A stretch of DNA of 64,000 bases from Brachyhypopomus gauderio (lineage: Eukaryota; Chordata; Actinopteri; Gymnotiformes; Hypopomidae), in the NCBI RefSeq assembly GCF_052324685.1, contig NC_135219.1:21769258-21833257 (forward strand), given 5' to 3'. Made by a program: the position numbers and the translations under genes. Under the pieces are notes generated by a model that was not told the DNA's origin, made no database searches, and was given only the letters and a program-made list of their open reading frames with translations. Shown piece after piece: positions 51,451 through 64,000 of this stretch (the first letter of the stretch is position 1; each line of letters starts with the position of its first letter).

Positions 51451-53439
51451 TCACATAGACACGATATGTGTTTATTGTAGGCACAGGATTTATTTTTTTA
51501 AGTTAACACAAGATTAGTTTTTCATGCAGCATTTGTGTTATGTGACTTTGTTCTTTTTGAATAAAGAAATCCTACCCACAACTTAAGCCTTTCATAATCT
51601 CGATTGCTAATAACTTTCAGCTGACCGTAATGTTTAAAATGAGTGCAGTTGTCTCCAGATACTGATGATGAATCAGTATCGTGGAAAGAACACATGACAC
51701 AGCTTAGAGGGCCCTTCAGGTAGGCAGCCATTGTTTCTTAGAGAGGCATCAATCATTTATAAGCAAGATGCTGTGTTTTTACTGCTGATTACATCTTCTG
51801 TTTGAATGTTTGGATGTGAGTTTAAATGACTCGCTTGATGTGAGGATCTGCGCCAGGGGAACTCTTCTGGAGATCACTGGCAGGTGCTCGTCTGTGTTCT
51901 GGCACAGGAGAGATGTGGCGGAAAACACAGACTCAGTACACTGACCTCCCGATTCAGTACACTGGGCTAAATGAATGTTCTTGTTCTCATTTCTACTGTA
52001 ATGAGATGGTTTGAATGGGACAATTTCCACAGCTGGGAATCATTTTGAAGTAACATTAGTGCTATCCCACAGTAATGGAACATGAATATGCATGGTAATA
52101 CAATAATATAAAACACAGTTTCCATATGTAATTGTGTAAATAAAGGACATTTCCAGTATGAAAGAGACAGTGAGAGTGGTCAAAGTCTCTTTGCATTGAG
52201 CTTCATGTTATATATTTTGACGATTCCACAATGAAGAAAGTGTGTGTTTACAGGGGCAGAAAGAAAGACCACCCACTGCACCACAGTAATATATGTCCTT
52301 GAAGAGACAGTCTGACACTAATGAATATGTGGTGCCAATGTGATTATTCATCTGTCCAGCTGTCTATAAATGTTTCTCACATGGTTTCATTCTGTTCTGA
52401 AGGGAGATGGAATGCCATCATATCTGGACGCGAAGCAGAAATATGAAATGAACAGGCTGGCATGTGAAATGCAAATAAATTATAGGCTTGAACAGTGCCC
52501 TTCAAACTTAACTGAGTGACTAATTTTCAACTAATTTTTGTTTTGAGTGGTGTGTAATTATACACAGGATGAGATGGCAGATATCCTGCACTAAACCATT
52601 AGGGTTTCACGCAGGACTCAGTCCGTTCACTTCACTCATAATAAACCCCTGAGAAGCTGCTACTCAGTAAGCTCTTCACGGCGTTCCTCAGGTAGGTGCA
52701 TCTTTTCATCAGTGTTTTGCTACATGACACATAAGGAACGCTCACCAGCGCGAGCCGTCCTTCACCACCCCCTCCGAGCTCGCTTTTAAACCACAGATGT
52801 ACCACTTACCAAACTTCAGCCAAACACTGCCTAAACTGTAAACTCCATTGTTGCTTCTATGACAACTAAGGCCAGACCCACTCTTACTGATACTGCTAAT
52901 AAATCTAAGATTAAGTAAAACTACTACGAACTTTAATTAATTACTAATTCATAACTAACTAAAAACTAATTCAGATTTATGAGACTGTACTGTAATTTTA
53001 AAATTACAATGACAGTGGATGAACGATGCAATTAACCCTGCTTCACCTATTCTGTTTACTTCCTTTTCAAAGATATTGCTCAGTTTACATAGTTATATTT
53101 ACAGATATCACAGATAAATTGAAAGTACACTCATCAACATAGCCCAGGTGTAAAGAATACACTGAAGTCACGGAGAAATCAAATTTGTCATTTGTGTCAT
53201 AGGGGCATTACTTATTATTTTTGGCATAATAATTTGTTCTTAAATGACATAGGTGGTGCATCTTGTCTCCCTGAGAATTTCAATAAAAATTCCAGCAGAC
53301 CCTTAAAAGCCTTTATGCAACATAAAGACTAAACACGGCTACTATAAAAATACATTTTTATTTCAGTAATTCAGTCGTCGTAAGTCAGTTATAAATTACT
53401 GTGCTTCTCTGTAATATGCTTAGGCAATTGTGACACCAC

Positions 53440-53640
53440 ACTACCAATATAATTTTAATTGCCTGGCTTATTAAGATGCTGGGATATTTCAATTATGCAC
53501 GTGCATTAGAGTCCCTCACAAGGGCCTGGGAGGAATATAAGCCATATTTGATTTAATTCCTTATAATTACTGTAAAATGAATTTGAATTGTAACATTGCC
53601 TCTAAAACAAATTGCCATGTTTTTGTATGCTTCCATGTGA
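53440..53640. promoter_or_regulatory. candidate conserved non-coding block
   Basis: Complex AT-rich sequence with TTTAATTG, CAATTATGC, a CACGTGCA-like core and TATAATTAC, without repeats. The look is that of developmental enhancers, but conservation cannot be judged from one genome. Confidence 0.2.
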
Positions 53641-56600
53641 ATTGGTACATCAGTACAATAAAATATTTTTAGAGCTTCTTTATTAGGGGAAGTTTTCAGC
53701 ATTGGGTAGATATATTACTATAACAACAAGGAATAGAATCATAATTTATGCATAAATTGTCATTTATGGTCTTTCATGTGATTCACATTGTGCACAGAAA
53801 GCGATAATGAGTGCTAAATGCCTTACGAAAGTAACAAAAAAAAGCTTACAAATGATTTCTGAGCGCTATGATATAAAGGTCTTCCTCATTTTTCAGCTCA
53901 CTTTGCCCCCTTGGATTTCATCAAAGTTTGTTTAAAGACACAATATAACAACAAACTGATGGAAACTGCTTATCTTGACTGCTCAATGGCATGGTTCACT
54001 TAACATACAGTAATTGACTTTTTGCAGTTGTTTCATATCTAGGGAGTTTAATTTCCTGTAAAGTAGTGTGGATGCAAGAGTTTGAAAAGAGAGAGAGAAT
54101 TTCATTAGCATTCTATAAAGAATTCAGTTCTTCAAGTTACAAAGTACCTTTCATTTAAAGAAAACTGTAGGACCAAAGCTATAGCGGTTCGGTGAGACTT
54201 CCATGAACCCACTTGCTTCCTGCCTTGACTACAGCTGGGCAGATACTGAACTGCTTTGTTTCATATAAAAAAATGTAATGAGCCAGAGACTCTTCCTGGA
54301 TATCTAGCTCCCATGCTTGCATTTCATCTCATAACAAGCCCAAATGTATTTCTCTCATCAATGATGGCTCATGCCTCTCCGAGTGGATCTGCTGGTTCTG
54401 TTGGGCAAAGACGAGCTCCCTTTTTAAAATCAGGAGACACAGCAGCTTCATAATTAGATTTGCTTTCCGTGCAGCTTGGGCACGTTCAATCTAATCTATT
54501 TATGCATTCCCTTTTTCAGGCCTCATTGAGATTCTATTGCCTCATATTTGCACGTCGGCTGTCAAAAACTTGCCTTCTTTTTCCTTACAATTCGAGGCTC
54601 ATTTTGTGAGCGGAGATGGGCAATGATTGCCTAATGGTCTCATTCCGAATGCAGTGTGCTGGAACCCCAGACTCTCTTCACTGGATATAATTTCTGCACG
54701 GGGCAAATTTGGAGGGAGAACACATAATCACACATACCCAGATACTCAGACTGGTGAATGTATTGGTGTTGAGTTGATTGTCTACCTTAAGTGGGGGAGT
54801 TCCCTCCACATGTGTGTACTGTGGGTGTTATTAATAGCAACATGGCTGTATAGCTGCTCTGTTGACAGCTTGAAGTGCTCTGAGGTCCCAATGAAAATGA
54901 TCATTTCTGCAATTGTAGTTCTCTACTCCAGCAGTCAGGATTCAAAATTAAATGATTATAAGATTAAAATGCAGAATATGTACATTTAAATTAGATGAAT
55001 GTGATGAGAATCACAGTTCGTTTTTGTGCATAATCTCCCAGTTTTATACATATTTGTCCTATTGGTAATTGGACAATTACCATAATGTTTAATAAGGTGC
55101 AATGTTTAGCACTCAGTTGCGTATCGTTTGCAGAGAATAGTTGCCTAAAGTGTTTGAACTCTGAGCATGCTGCAATGTAACCATTTTCATTTTCCATTAT
55201 GATCTCATGATTACAAAACTGAGAATTTGCACAATCCAACTCATATCAAGTTAGAAAGGATAAAAGCTAAAGGTTAGTGTGACGTTTTGTAGTCTTATGA
55301 TGACTGGACTCATATGAAATCGTTGATGTTTGTAGTCATTTCTGGAGTAATTTCTAAAGTTTTGGGTGAATAATTAATTTCCCTCTTGTCCTTGAGGGCC
55401 AGTCTGGTCTGATACTCCGTAACCGCATGTAAAATTAAATGGGTGTCAGTGTGGTTCGGGTCAGACGCTGAAGAGTTTGGCTGGACCTGAGGAGTTAAGA
55501 TGTTTCTACTTACTTGTGAATTCAGCCAGTGGCGTCCATCATCAGTCATATCATGAATATAAACCAGTGAACCACTTCCACTGGCAGCCAAGCATGCATA
55601 TGCCACCGTGTTTAATGAGGCGGTATACTGCAGATTAGGAGTGGCTGCGTTTTCTCATTCCTCCTGCTATCACTCAGGTTACAGGTACAGGTTATTCTCG
55701 CTTTCATTTGTCTAGGATGTAACAGGCTTGCTCATTTTTTTAGCTATACCACAACCCAGATTCTGTTCTTTCAAACACCTTTTAAAATTCCATTTAAATG
55801 TATTCTAAACCTACTGAGGCCATGCTAGTGATGTCTTCTCTTTATACAATTATACTTTGTGCTCTATGATACATGTAGGCCTACAGCCTGGTTAATACTC
55901 TACATTAGCATAAACTGTATTTCACATATGATATCTTTCTCCATCAAGAATAAATGGGAAAGAAAGTCTGGCCAACTTTATCCATAATATAGACCTGTGG
56001 GTTTTTCAGTGGGAAGTGATGAGATGGAGTGAGCTGCCCCAATCTTTATCACAGTTACAAAATCTTCTTAATACATTTCGTACATCTGCCTAAAAACTAC
56101 TGTACGTAAAGAATATTCAGGTGTATCAACCATATCCATAAAATCAGATTTGTATAATAAACTTAAAATGACAAACTGCTCTGAGATACAATATTTGTAA
56201 TTTAATATAAAATCATTTGGTTCAAGTTAAGATCTTTGAAGCATTTCATTCATTCTTCTATGTTCAAGTTATAGATATTGTTGCTTTTTAACTCAACGAA
56301 ACCTAAGGTTATGGAGAATAGGGTCTTGAGGAGTTCTTGAGAATATTTTATTACTAAAAAGGTTATGCTTTTGAAATAACATTGCAAGACCAGTGAAGAA
56401 CTAACATCTTTGAAAAACTCAAATATTCATTCATATGTCAGTCAAGTCAAAATTCACAATTCAGTAGAGCTAGTTGCTTTTAAAAATTATATCTGGAGCT
56501 GACCAAGTCAAGGTAAAACAATTCTATGATAATATGTGAAATCACGAATATTTCACTTTGCAAATTTTTTTGCTTTTTTATGTGCACTAATGACTACTTG

Positions 56601-56839
56601 ACTGAAACACTTCTGCACATCTGTATTGTTACAATGAACCACTACAGCACCCTTTGATACACTAACTTTATTTACACTGCTAGTTTTCTCATGTTACCCT
56701 TAAAGCGCTGCAGCACTTCAGAGAAGGAGACTCTCAATGCAGTGTGGTTAGAGATCTTCTCAGCTCTGCTGTTGTGGGTTGAGGAAGGAGAGCGTTACTT
56801 TCATGGCTGTGTTCCTCAGTTCAGCTTCTCCCACCACAC

Positions 56840-56970
56840 TTTCGAAATATTAGATTACGGCAATTTAATTACGGACAAAGTGGGACTAATAAAAGAATTT
56901 AATTAGTCATTGGGAAAGAAGGCAAAGTGGCAAGGGTATTGTCTAATTAACCCATGTCACTCGGACTTCA
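56840..56970. promoter_or_regulatory. candidate conserved non-coding block
   Basis: TTTAATTACGG, TTTAATTAGTC and CTAATTAACCC fall within about 100 bp: three homeodomain-type sites. Function is unproven. Confidence 0.2.
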
Positions 56971-59900
56971 GGAGTATTGCTCGTCGTAGCTATTGGTCTT
57001 GTTGCTGCCATGACCTCAAGTGTCCCAACCTTGTCCGCTACACTTACGTCGTCATCTAGTTAGGAAATTGGCAGGGTTCGTTAGAAGGAGCATGCAGAGT
57101 GGGCAAACTTCCTCGTGTGCAAGAACCCTTGATGGGCAGATTTAATATGCATCTGGTCAAGGGTCCCCAATTACTTTTCATCCAGGTCACTTTCCACAGA
57201 TTATCATGGACTAGCAGACTTACAAAGGTAAGTTTCTTTGTTCTCAAGGACGAGACCCATGTCAATCTTCGTTTGAGGGGCAGTAGAACTAATTGAGCAA
57301 ATTATGCTCAATAACAGCCTATTTATGACAACGCCCCACCCCCACACCCCTCACCAGCAGTCTCCGTTAGGTGGCAATGGCGTCAGCATTGTTCATATTT
57401 CATTTTTTTTTTGGTACATGGTTGTCTGTTTTGGTTCTGTCCTACACCCCACTCAGATGGTGTGTGCTGTGCCTCATTGATCGGACCACCTGTGTTATGT
57501 CCCTCTGTTGTCCTCTTTAAAAACTGTGTGTATGTCCATTTGTTGGTCATTTTATGTTATGTTTGCTTTCTTCTGTTGTTAGCGCACAATTATGTTCGGA
57601 TTAGTTTTCATTCATTTAATTAAACTCGTCAGTTGGAGATTTGCTCTTTTTCCTGCATGTTCTCTGCATGTGACACCAAGTTACTACCAGTAACGAGAAG
57701 ATGTTCTATCTTCTCCTTTTACTTTTAATGATATTCCTAATAAGAACTTCTGTTTGTTCAGTGTCACCGCTGCAGCCAGCAAGAAGGTCACATACTTCTG
57801 CAGTCACTTCTGTAGTAGCCATTTTGTATCGGACTTTGAGGACTGTGGTAATACCCACTGGGGAAACTGAAGCCTTTGGCCTTGTCAGTCCTCATCAGCT
57901 GGCGAGAGGAGGCTAACAATGTCTCAGGGCTAAATCCTGAAGCTCAACTGTTTATCGGCTAAGCTTTTTTCTGCTTTTCATTCAAGGTGTAGCTCCATAA
58001 AGCCTCATGTCAGACTCTTGACAGGGCAAGCCCCTGACATATTTTATTTTCCAAATCCTGATGCTTTGGAGTTTTTTCAACTACCCTTAGCCTATTTTGT
58101 TCCACATGACTGTAGGCTGAGGTTACAATGGCAGTCTAAGGAAAGTGTGTCTTGGTTAGCTAAGTAAGGACTATGGCTAAAATGAATGGTGTGGCGAAGA
58201 CTGCCTTTCCATTATCAAATCGTCCGCTGTGACCTCTTGACCCGTTTTTTTTTTGCCTGTGGGCTGAATATGAATGGTGGTCCTATGGTCATGTGCATGA
58301 CCCTCTCTTGGTTTGCTTCCTCATTAGCAGCTCGGTCTCCATGAGGAACTCCATTAGTAATCTCCATATATCCTGCACACACTCTCCTGTCCTTTTTAGG
58401 TCTCTGTCCGTCACCTTGTATCTTCCGGTTTGCTCTGCCCCTCTGTATCTGTTTCTCTCCATACGCAGAATACCCAGCGTTCCTCTCTTCTATCTTACGT
58501 CCTCTACAGTCTTTTCTTTGTTTCACCCTCAGGATATACACATAGTCCTCTGGGCAGAATGCAGTTTGTATGTTTGATGTGTTTGGGCCCAGGTTAGAAG
58601 ATACTGCCCAACCAATTTGGATTTAAATTGGATATCCCTGAACCCAGTGTCTTTCGGAATGCCCTTAGTAAATAAGTAAAGAAAAAGGTGTGTACGGAGC
58701 TGCAACAGCATAAATCAATAGTTGTGGTTTTCAGAAGAAGCATCAAAGGTCTCTCAGGAATAATGTACTAATAAAGTGCCAAAAACAATATCTGGTAAAA
58801 AATGAAAGTTTGTTCATGCTTGTCATTTATCTCTGTATATTTATATTGTAGACATGTAGGTATAATGAAGCCTTTGATCAACTCCCACTGACACTGAAAA
58901 TGTGTTTAGAATGGCCACACCCGAGCGCAAACCTACACCGTTGAATTTCTCAAAATGCCTAAGCAAAGTAAATCAAACCTGATGAAACCATGCGAGTAGA
59001 GACAAGTAAAACAGCCACTGAGCTCTTTCCCTAATATATGTACAGTAGCGTGACATCATGTCCACAGATGGTCTCATCACTCTCAAGGCAGTCTGAAGTT
59101 AAACGTAGATACCCATTATTCAATGCAGCGCCTCGGCAGGCATGTAATTACTGCTGGGTCTACCGAGAAGCTCGGTGAACTTGACAGTGCGCAGAGCAGA
59201 TAAAGACACAGTGCTGACAGAAAACACTACCGAACCATGTGCAGAATACATCTAATCTGCACTCTGAAAACATATATGCAGGCCTCATTATATGGCAGTG
59301 TTGAAATGGGTGTGTAGACACATGTGAGTGTCTGAGACACAGAGAGGGTTCTCCATTTGTTGTACCTTCTCTTATGATGAATGCAACGACTTCGATGTTT
59401 TCTGGTCATGACTCATCCACAGTGTTCTATTGTATAATGTACTGTAGGATCCCAAACTCTCAGCCCATTACCATGGGCTGCTTTTACTAAACATTTTTCA
59501 CAAACCAATGCACAATTTCCTCGTATGATCCTTATTATTAATTAGATCATACTTATTATATTATCTAAGAATATTTAAGAATAACACAACTCAAACCTCT
59601 TTAGTCAGTGGAGAGATTTAGATTTGGGCAAAATCTAAAGGTATATCTAAATGTTCTTTTTATACACTAACATTTTTTAAGTAGTAAAAACATGTATGCC
59701 CCTAACTCAAAGTGCTAGCTGTTATTGTGTCCTAATGCATAACATCTGATAATGCATCAGTACAATTCTACAGCATTGTCACAGCTACTGCTGGTGTATA
59801 GATAAAGAAAATTTGTATAGATAAAACATTTCAGATGTGTGTAGTGTACCAATGTAAGAGAAAATCATTTGGAGCTAACATTTGGCTAAACTGTTAACCT

Positions 59901-60179
59901 GCTTCTCGGACCATAAACATATCTGTTCTTTTCTGCGATCGGTTCTATAATTATCCTCACAGCTCGTTTGCTTCATAATCTTTATAAAGCAAAAATTGTT
60001 TTACCCCTTTCATTTGCGTTTTCTTTTAACATGGATCTGTGCAATAGATGAATCTTGGGGGTCTGTGGAATCTACTAAATCCAAGTTGAACACATATCAA
60101 GCAATCCCAATTTAAAAACTGCACAAAAGAACATGTAAAGATCTCTCGAAGTGATTCAGTTTGCTTGAGGCCTAATCTG

Positions 60180-60610
60180 CTCACATCTGGGAATCATCTA
60201 GTCGGGGCTTTGTCGCTCCATTCTGTTCTCTATAAAACTAATATGGCGGCTGTCACACAAGGCAGGCACAGATGTGGGCTCTGCTGGCCTGTGGCAGTCT
60301 CAGCTCCTGTACACATGAGTAAATGGCACATCTGGAGGGCTGATAGCAGTACAGCACTCCCAGGGGATAAGCATGGCTGTCTGGGGTGATGGGGGAGAAG
60401 AACAGCCCCCCAGTGGCCCGCAGCATATGGGCTCACACATGGAGGACACCTCCACTGCTATGGTGGATGTTATTACCACCTCTCCTCCAATCTTGGCCAG
60501 AAGGCCTCCTCTTTCATTCCAGGCACATCTCCGCAAATATCCAGTTGTTCTCTCATGGTGTGCAATCACGTTGACTATGTTTGATTTGTATCGGTCATGC
60601 TATTCCTAAT
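60180..60610. promoter_or_regulatory. candidate regulatory block with YY1-type core
   Basis: A GC-richer stretch within AT-rich DNA. It includes ATATGGCGGCTGTC (a YY1-type ATGGCGGC core) at about 60,240 and frames open for 60-90 codons on both strands, with no family match that I know. Confidence 0.2.
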
Positions 60611-62320
60611 CATATTTTTTTTACATAAGCATGCGGGTCAGGTTTCGTTTTATGAATGTGATTTCTCTTAATTCTGTGAATACACACGCAGCTTAGATAT
60701 GTGAATGTGATGTGTAATAATATAATGCATTCATACTTGAAACCTACCACATCAAAGACAATGACAAATGCTTACCTCAGCAACCCTGTGCCCCCCTGAA
60801 CGCTGCCTTTATTTTTTTTTTAGGAATATGTTTCCGGATCTCTTGGGAGCAGTAGGCGCACTGTCGGTTCAGTGATCTACTATGCTGCCTTCATCAAAGA
60901 CAATGACTTCAGGAAAAAAAAAATCCCAGTATCTCACCTGTCTGCTGGCCACCCAGAAAGCTCTTAATAGATTTTCCTAACAGAAAGCGACTGTCTCGGT
61001 GTAACCAAGGCAACATTACTCAAGATACATTTCCTCTTGATATTAGAAGTGGGATGAGTGGGGACTGTCTGGCTTCCTTATCGGACTTCAGAGGACATCC
61101 AGATTCACTTCTACTCCCCCACTTAAATGACTGATGATAACCCCCTTCCTTCAGCGCAACGAAGGGAGTGATAGAGGCAGAGACAGAGGAGAAACCAACG
61201 TGTGAAGCGAGGGACAGCATTCCACCAAGCTTTTTTCCCCTTCTTCTCTCGTTCTGTTTGTTAAACTCCGCTCTGATCCTCAGGAGACAAAGATGCTTCA
61301 AAATTGCTTGGAGTCTCTTGGATGAACTATAATTGGTTTAATTTCTTCCCCACCCTGTAAAAGTTTGTGTATATATTTATATGCATTTAATGTGCGTAAT
61401 CTACACTGGTGTGTGGAAATGCATGAACGAAGCAGTTTTCTGAGAAATCTGCCTTTTTTTTCAGCTAGCTTGCATTTTGTCATGAGTATACAGTATAACA
61501 TGCACGACAAAAGCAGGGAGCCATCAAGTCTCCATCTGAATAGTTCAATGAAACTAATTAAATGAACATGAACTGAACCATAACATAAAAGCACACCAGA
61601 ACTTAAGAAAGCCAATGTTACATTAACAACGGCCGACAATCGGTCAAAGAAAGACCAAAACAATCGCACACAGATGCGGTGGCGGAGGAGACATAGGGTT
61701 CACACACCACTCGAATAGGGTTCGGCACGTAACCAAAACAAAACAAAACAAAACATGTAACAGGAAACAGAACATAAACAAAAAAAGCTGTGTGCAATGC
61801 CTGCCACTGTTGGGACAGCACCTTCACATACAGTATTCATAACAGTGTATGTGTCCAAATATATGTGCATGTGTGTGTGTTTACAGATGTGAAGATATAC
61901 TCTGCACTTACATGTTCAGTGTAAGTACCTACCTGTGGCCATACCCACCGTGGTCTACTTCATGTCTATCCATTATTCTTTGTGTGTTTTACCCATTTGT
62001 GCTGTGTGCATTGGAACGGGCTCCTCTGGTCCTTTCGGTGTTTGATACATTGCAAATCCCAGCCCTCCTTCCTCGTGCTCTTCCAGGCCTTTCAGCATGA
62101 GCTTGTGTGCCTCACAGAAAACCTGCTCCTCACGTCAGTCCAAGCTCCTGCACGATGTTCTTAAAGCCCTGGAGATGCCATCTCTGAGTTAGCTGCCCCA
62201 GCGTGCCTCAGTAAAGACTGCAGCAGTGGAGAAACGTATAGATGCTCATCTTTTGTCAGCATGAAATGAAGACATACCAGTGTCATATACACATATATTT
62301 ATATTCAGCCAATACACTGT

Positions 62321-62324
<4 letters not shown>

Positions 62325-62357
<33 letters not shown>
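62325..62357. repeat. CA microsatellite
   Basis: About 16 CA dinucleotides. Confidence 0.95.
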
Positions 62358-62358
<1 letters not shown>

Positions 62359-64000
62359 TTATATATACATATTCACATTCATACGTATAGTCAGTTTCTC
62401 TTTTCTAGCAGCTAGTTGAGTTAGAAGGTGGTAAAGAACAAACAGGATTCTCAATTATCTCAATTAGTGACTGCAGCCTGGAGTCCTTAAAGAAATGAAG
62501 AAAAGAGCACATAGATTTCAACGATCTGTAATAGTCTGATAAGCCATTTTAACACTGTGAAGCTTTTAAAGGAGGCAATCCTGTTCTGTCCTTTTCTTTC
62601 ACTTTGTTCTCCGAAGCCTTTGAATAAACAGGAAAATTCTCCCCTTTGGACTCGTGATGGTCTTTGGCCTTTACTCTATTCTGTTCTGCATAATTTCCCT
62701 GCATAATTTTGCCAATTTAAACTCTAAGGAAAAGATACATAGAGTAAGGACAAAAAGGCCTCACGTAGGGTTATTTACTATCATCAAAGCTTTGCAGAAA
62801 GGTTTGATGAACTACCGTGTGAAGTCTTTTTAAGGAAAACAGTTTTCATGCTGACAAAGATTGTCTGGGGCAGAAGGCTTCCACTTGCTTTAAAATTATT
62901 ATCAGTGGATCATTCTACATTGATCTGCATCTACATTGCAAACTGAACAGCAACACTGCGCATGGGGGCCATTTTAAATTATGAGGTGGCAAAAGTTGCA
63001 ATTTTGTTTCAATCAGTAGATTCAGATTCAGTTAACGGCAACTACTATCAATAAATCTCATGTTACATGAAAATTGTGGAAGATATATAATTTTTCAGTT
63101 ATGCCCTATTGGTCATAATAGAACGCAAGGGTCCTGTTCCATTTATTGAAGGAGATTGTCTTTGCCCTAAACTGTGAATTATATAAACTCAAAAATGTAA
63201 CTATAATAAAATGGTGTTTAATGAGGTCAAACTGAGGTCTCAAATTTATTTTTTAGGCATACTGTAAAACTGATTATTCTCATTTGCCAGTATGGTGTGT
63301 GACCACACTAATAAATTTATAATAATTTACTCTGAATTTGATTTTGTTTACTGTTATATTAATAATATCTTCATTATTATAGCCATTATAAGTCACTTTC
63401 TCCATCATTATTTTTAGTGTTTAAAAATAAAATAAACACAAACAAACAAATGACTAGTAGGGCCACAGCGCTTTGTTATTTGTTGTGATTAAAGTAACGT
63501 TGTCGAAACCAGCGGACTCGTGCTTCGTTCGTCTCCCTGAGCCCAGCGTTATAAGAAGAACATTCAGACGATGATAATAATAAACACAGAAGCCATTATC
63601 TACGTGACCCTTCATCAATGACCTGGTGGATGTTTCTTATATCCTAGTTTCTCCTTAGCACTGCTGAAATAAGTCAGGAGTCCATGGCATGGCCTCCTGT
63701 AAGAAGATATGACATTTTTAATTTAACAGAGAAAATCCTTGAGCAGTTGTGTTTGGGGACTGTTGGTTATCTGATTGCAGGTCTTTGAAAGTTAACCTCA
63801 AACATGTCTGTGGCTGGGAGGAAGCTGTCACAAGTTCAAACCTTCACTTCCAAAGGAAACATGAGTTGATGAAGTCTCAGAGTCAGCCTAAGGATTTCAT
63901 TTATTAATAAGCCACATTCAATATATAGGGGTTTATATGCACACATATTTAAAGCCATGGAGAATTGCAAGTATTATATAAGAGTATTCTGGATGAAATG

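Larger units (their letters stand above)
51451..64000. other. 12.5 kb AT-rich DNA without a recognised gene
   Basis: I find no convincing exon, RNA gene or full mobile element. A CA run lies at 62,325-62,357. Several blocks with unbroken, non-repetitive sequence and homeodomain-type TAATTA sites look like candidate conserved regulatory DNA (see the next three entries). A large intron or gene desert is the likely setting. Confidence 0.4.

Noticed and set aside
60836-60960. Exon-like stretch after a TTTTTTAG acceptor, open for about 45 codons
   Set aside because: No splice donor at the end, no homology I can recall, and it runs into a poly(A) stretch.
61973-62132. Minus-strand frame of about 50 codons with a coding-like look (AHKLMLKGLEE)
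   Set aside because: Bounded by stops, without a good acceptor or Met, and I know no matching protein.

Overview
This is a stretch of vertebrate nuclear DNA, almost certainly from a teleost fish. Its genes have many short introns with GT/GC...AG borders and AATAAA poly(A) signals. Intergenic DNA is AT-rich with long CA, GA and CCA microsatellites. Tc1-type DNA transposons and Ty3/Gypsy-type LTR elements typical of fish genomes are present. I cannot name the species.

The genes lie in the left half. A pellino E3 ubiquitin ligase is on the minus strand (4,100-12,289; six coding exons, about 429 codons). arf6 is on the minus strand with one coding exon (18,527-19,054) and a probable 5' UTR exon near 20.0 kb. 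prpf39 is on the plus strand (about 22.1-27.4 kb, at least 13 coding exons). fau, the ubiquitin-like/ribosomal protein eS30 fusion, is on the plus strand (29,614-30,436). fkbp3 is on the minus strand (30,925-32,705; seven coding exons, 220 codons). arf6 and prpf39 are head to head, and fau and fkbp3 are tail to tail. These are housekeeping genes for signalling, membrane traffic, splicing and translation; they are neighbours, not a pathway.

From 32.8 kb to the end I recognise no host gene. This part holds: a Tc1/IS630-type transposon with TA target duplication (34,360-35,983); a young, complete but non-coding LTR element (39,864-41,818) with near-identical LTRs and a 5-bp target duplication; a decayed Ty3/Gypsy element on the minus strand (47,215-50,486); microsatellites; and long AT-rich non-coding DNA to 64 kb with a few blocks that look like candidate regulatory DNA. 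Two more decayed Tc1-type elements lie at 9.7-10.9 kb (inside pellino intron 1) and 27.9-28.7 kb.

The most unusual observation is the 1,955-bp LTR element. Its 1.36-kb interior has no gag or pol. It is a chain of strong perfect or near-perfect stem-loops, including a duplicated three-stem unit with one compensatory base-pair change between the copies and a 92-nt hairpin. All of them lie downstream of a good splice donor, inside a possible intron with a matching branch point and acceptor. That is the layout of a packaging or transport signal confined to unspliced genomic RNA. Other points of note are GC-AG introns in both prpf39 and fau, fau lying between prpf39 and fkbp3, and a pellino with mixed paralogue characters.
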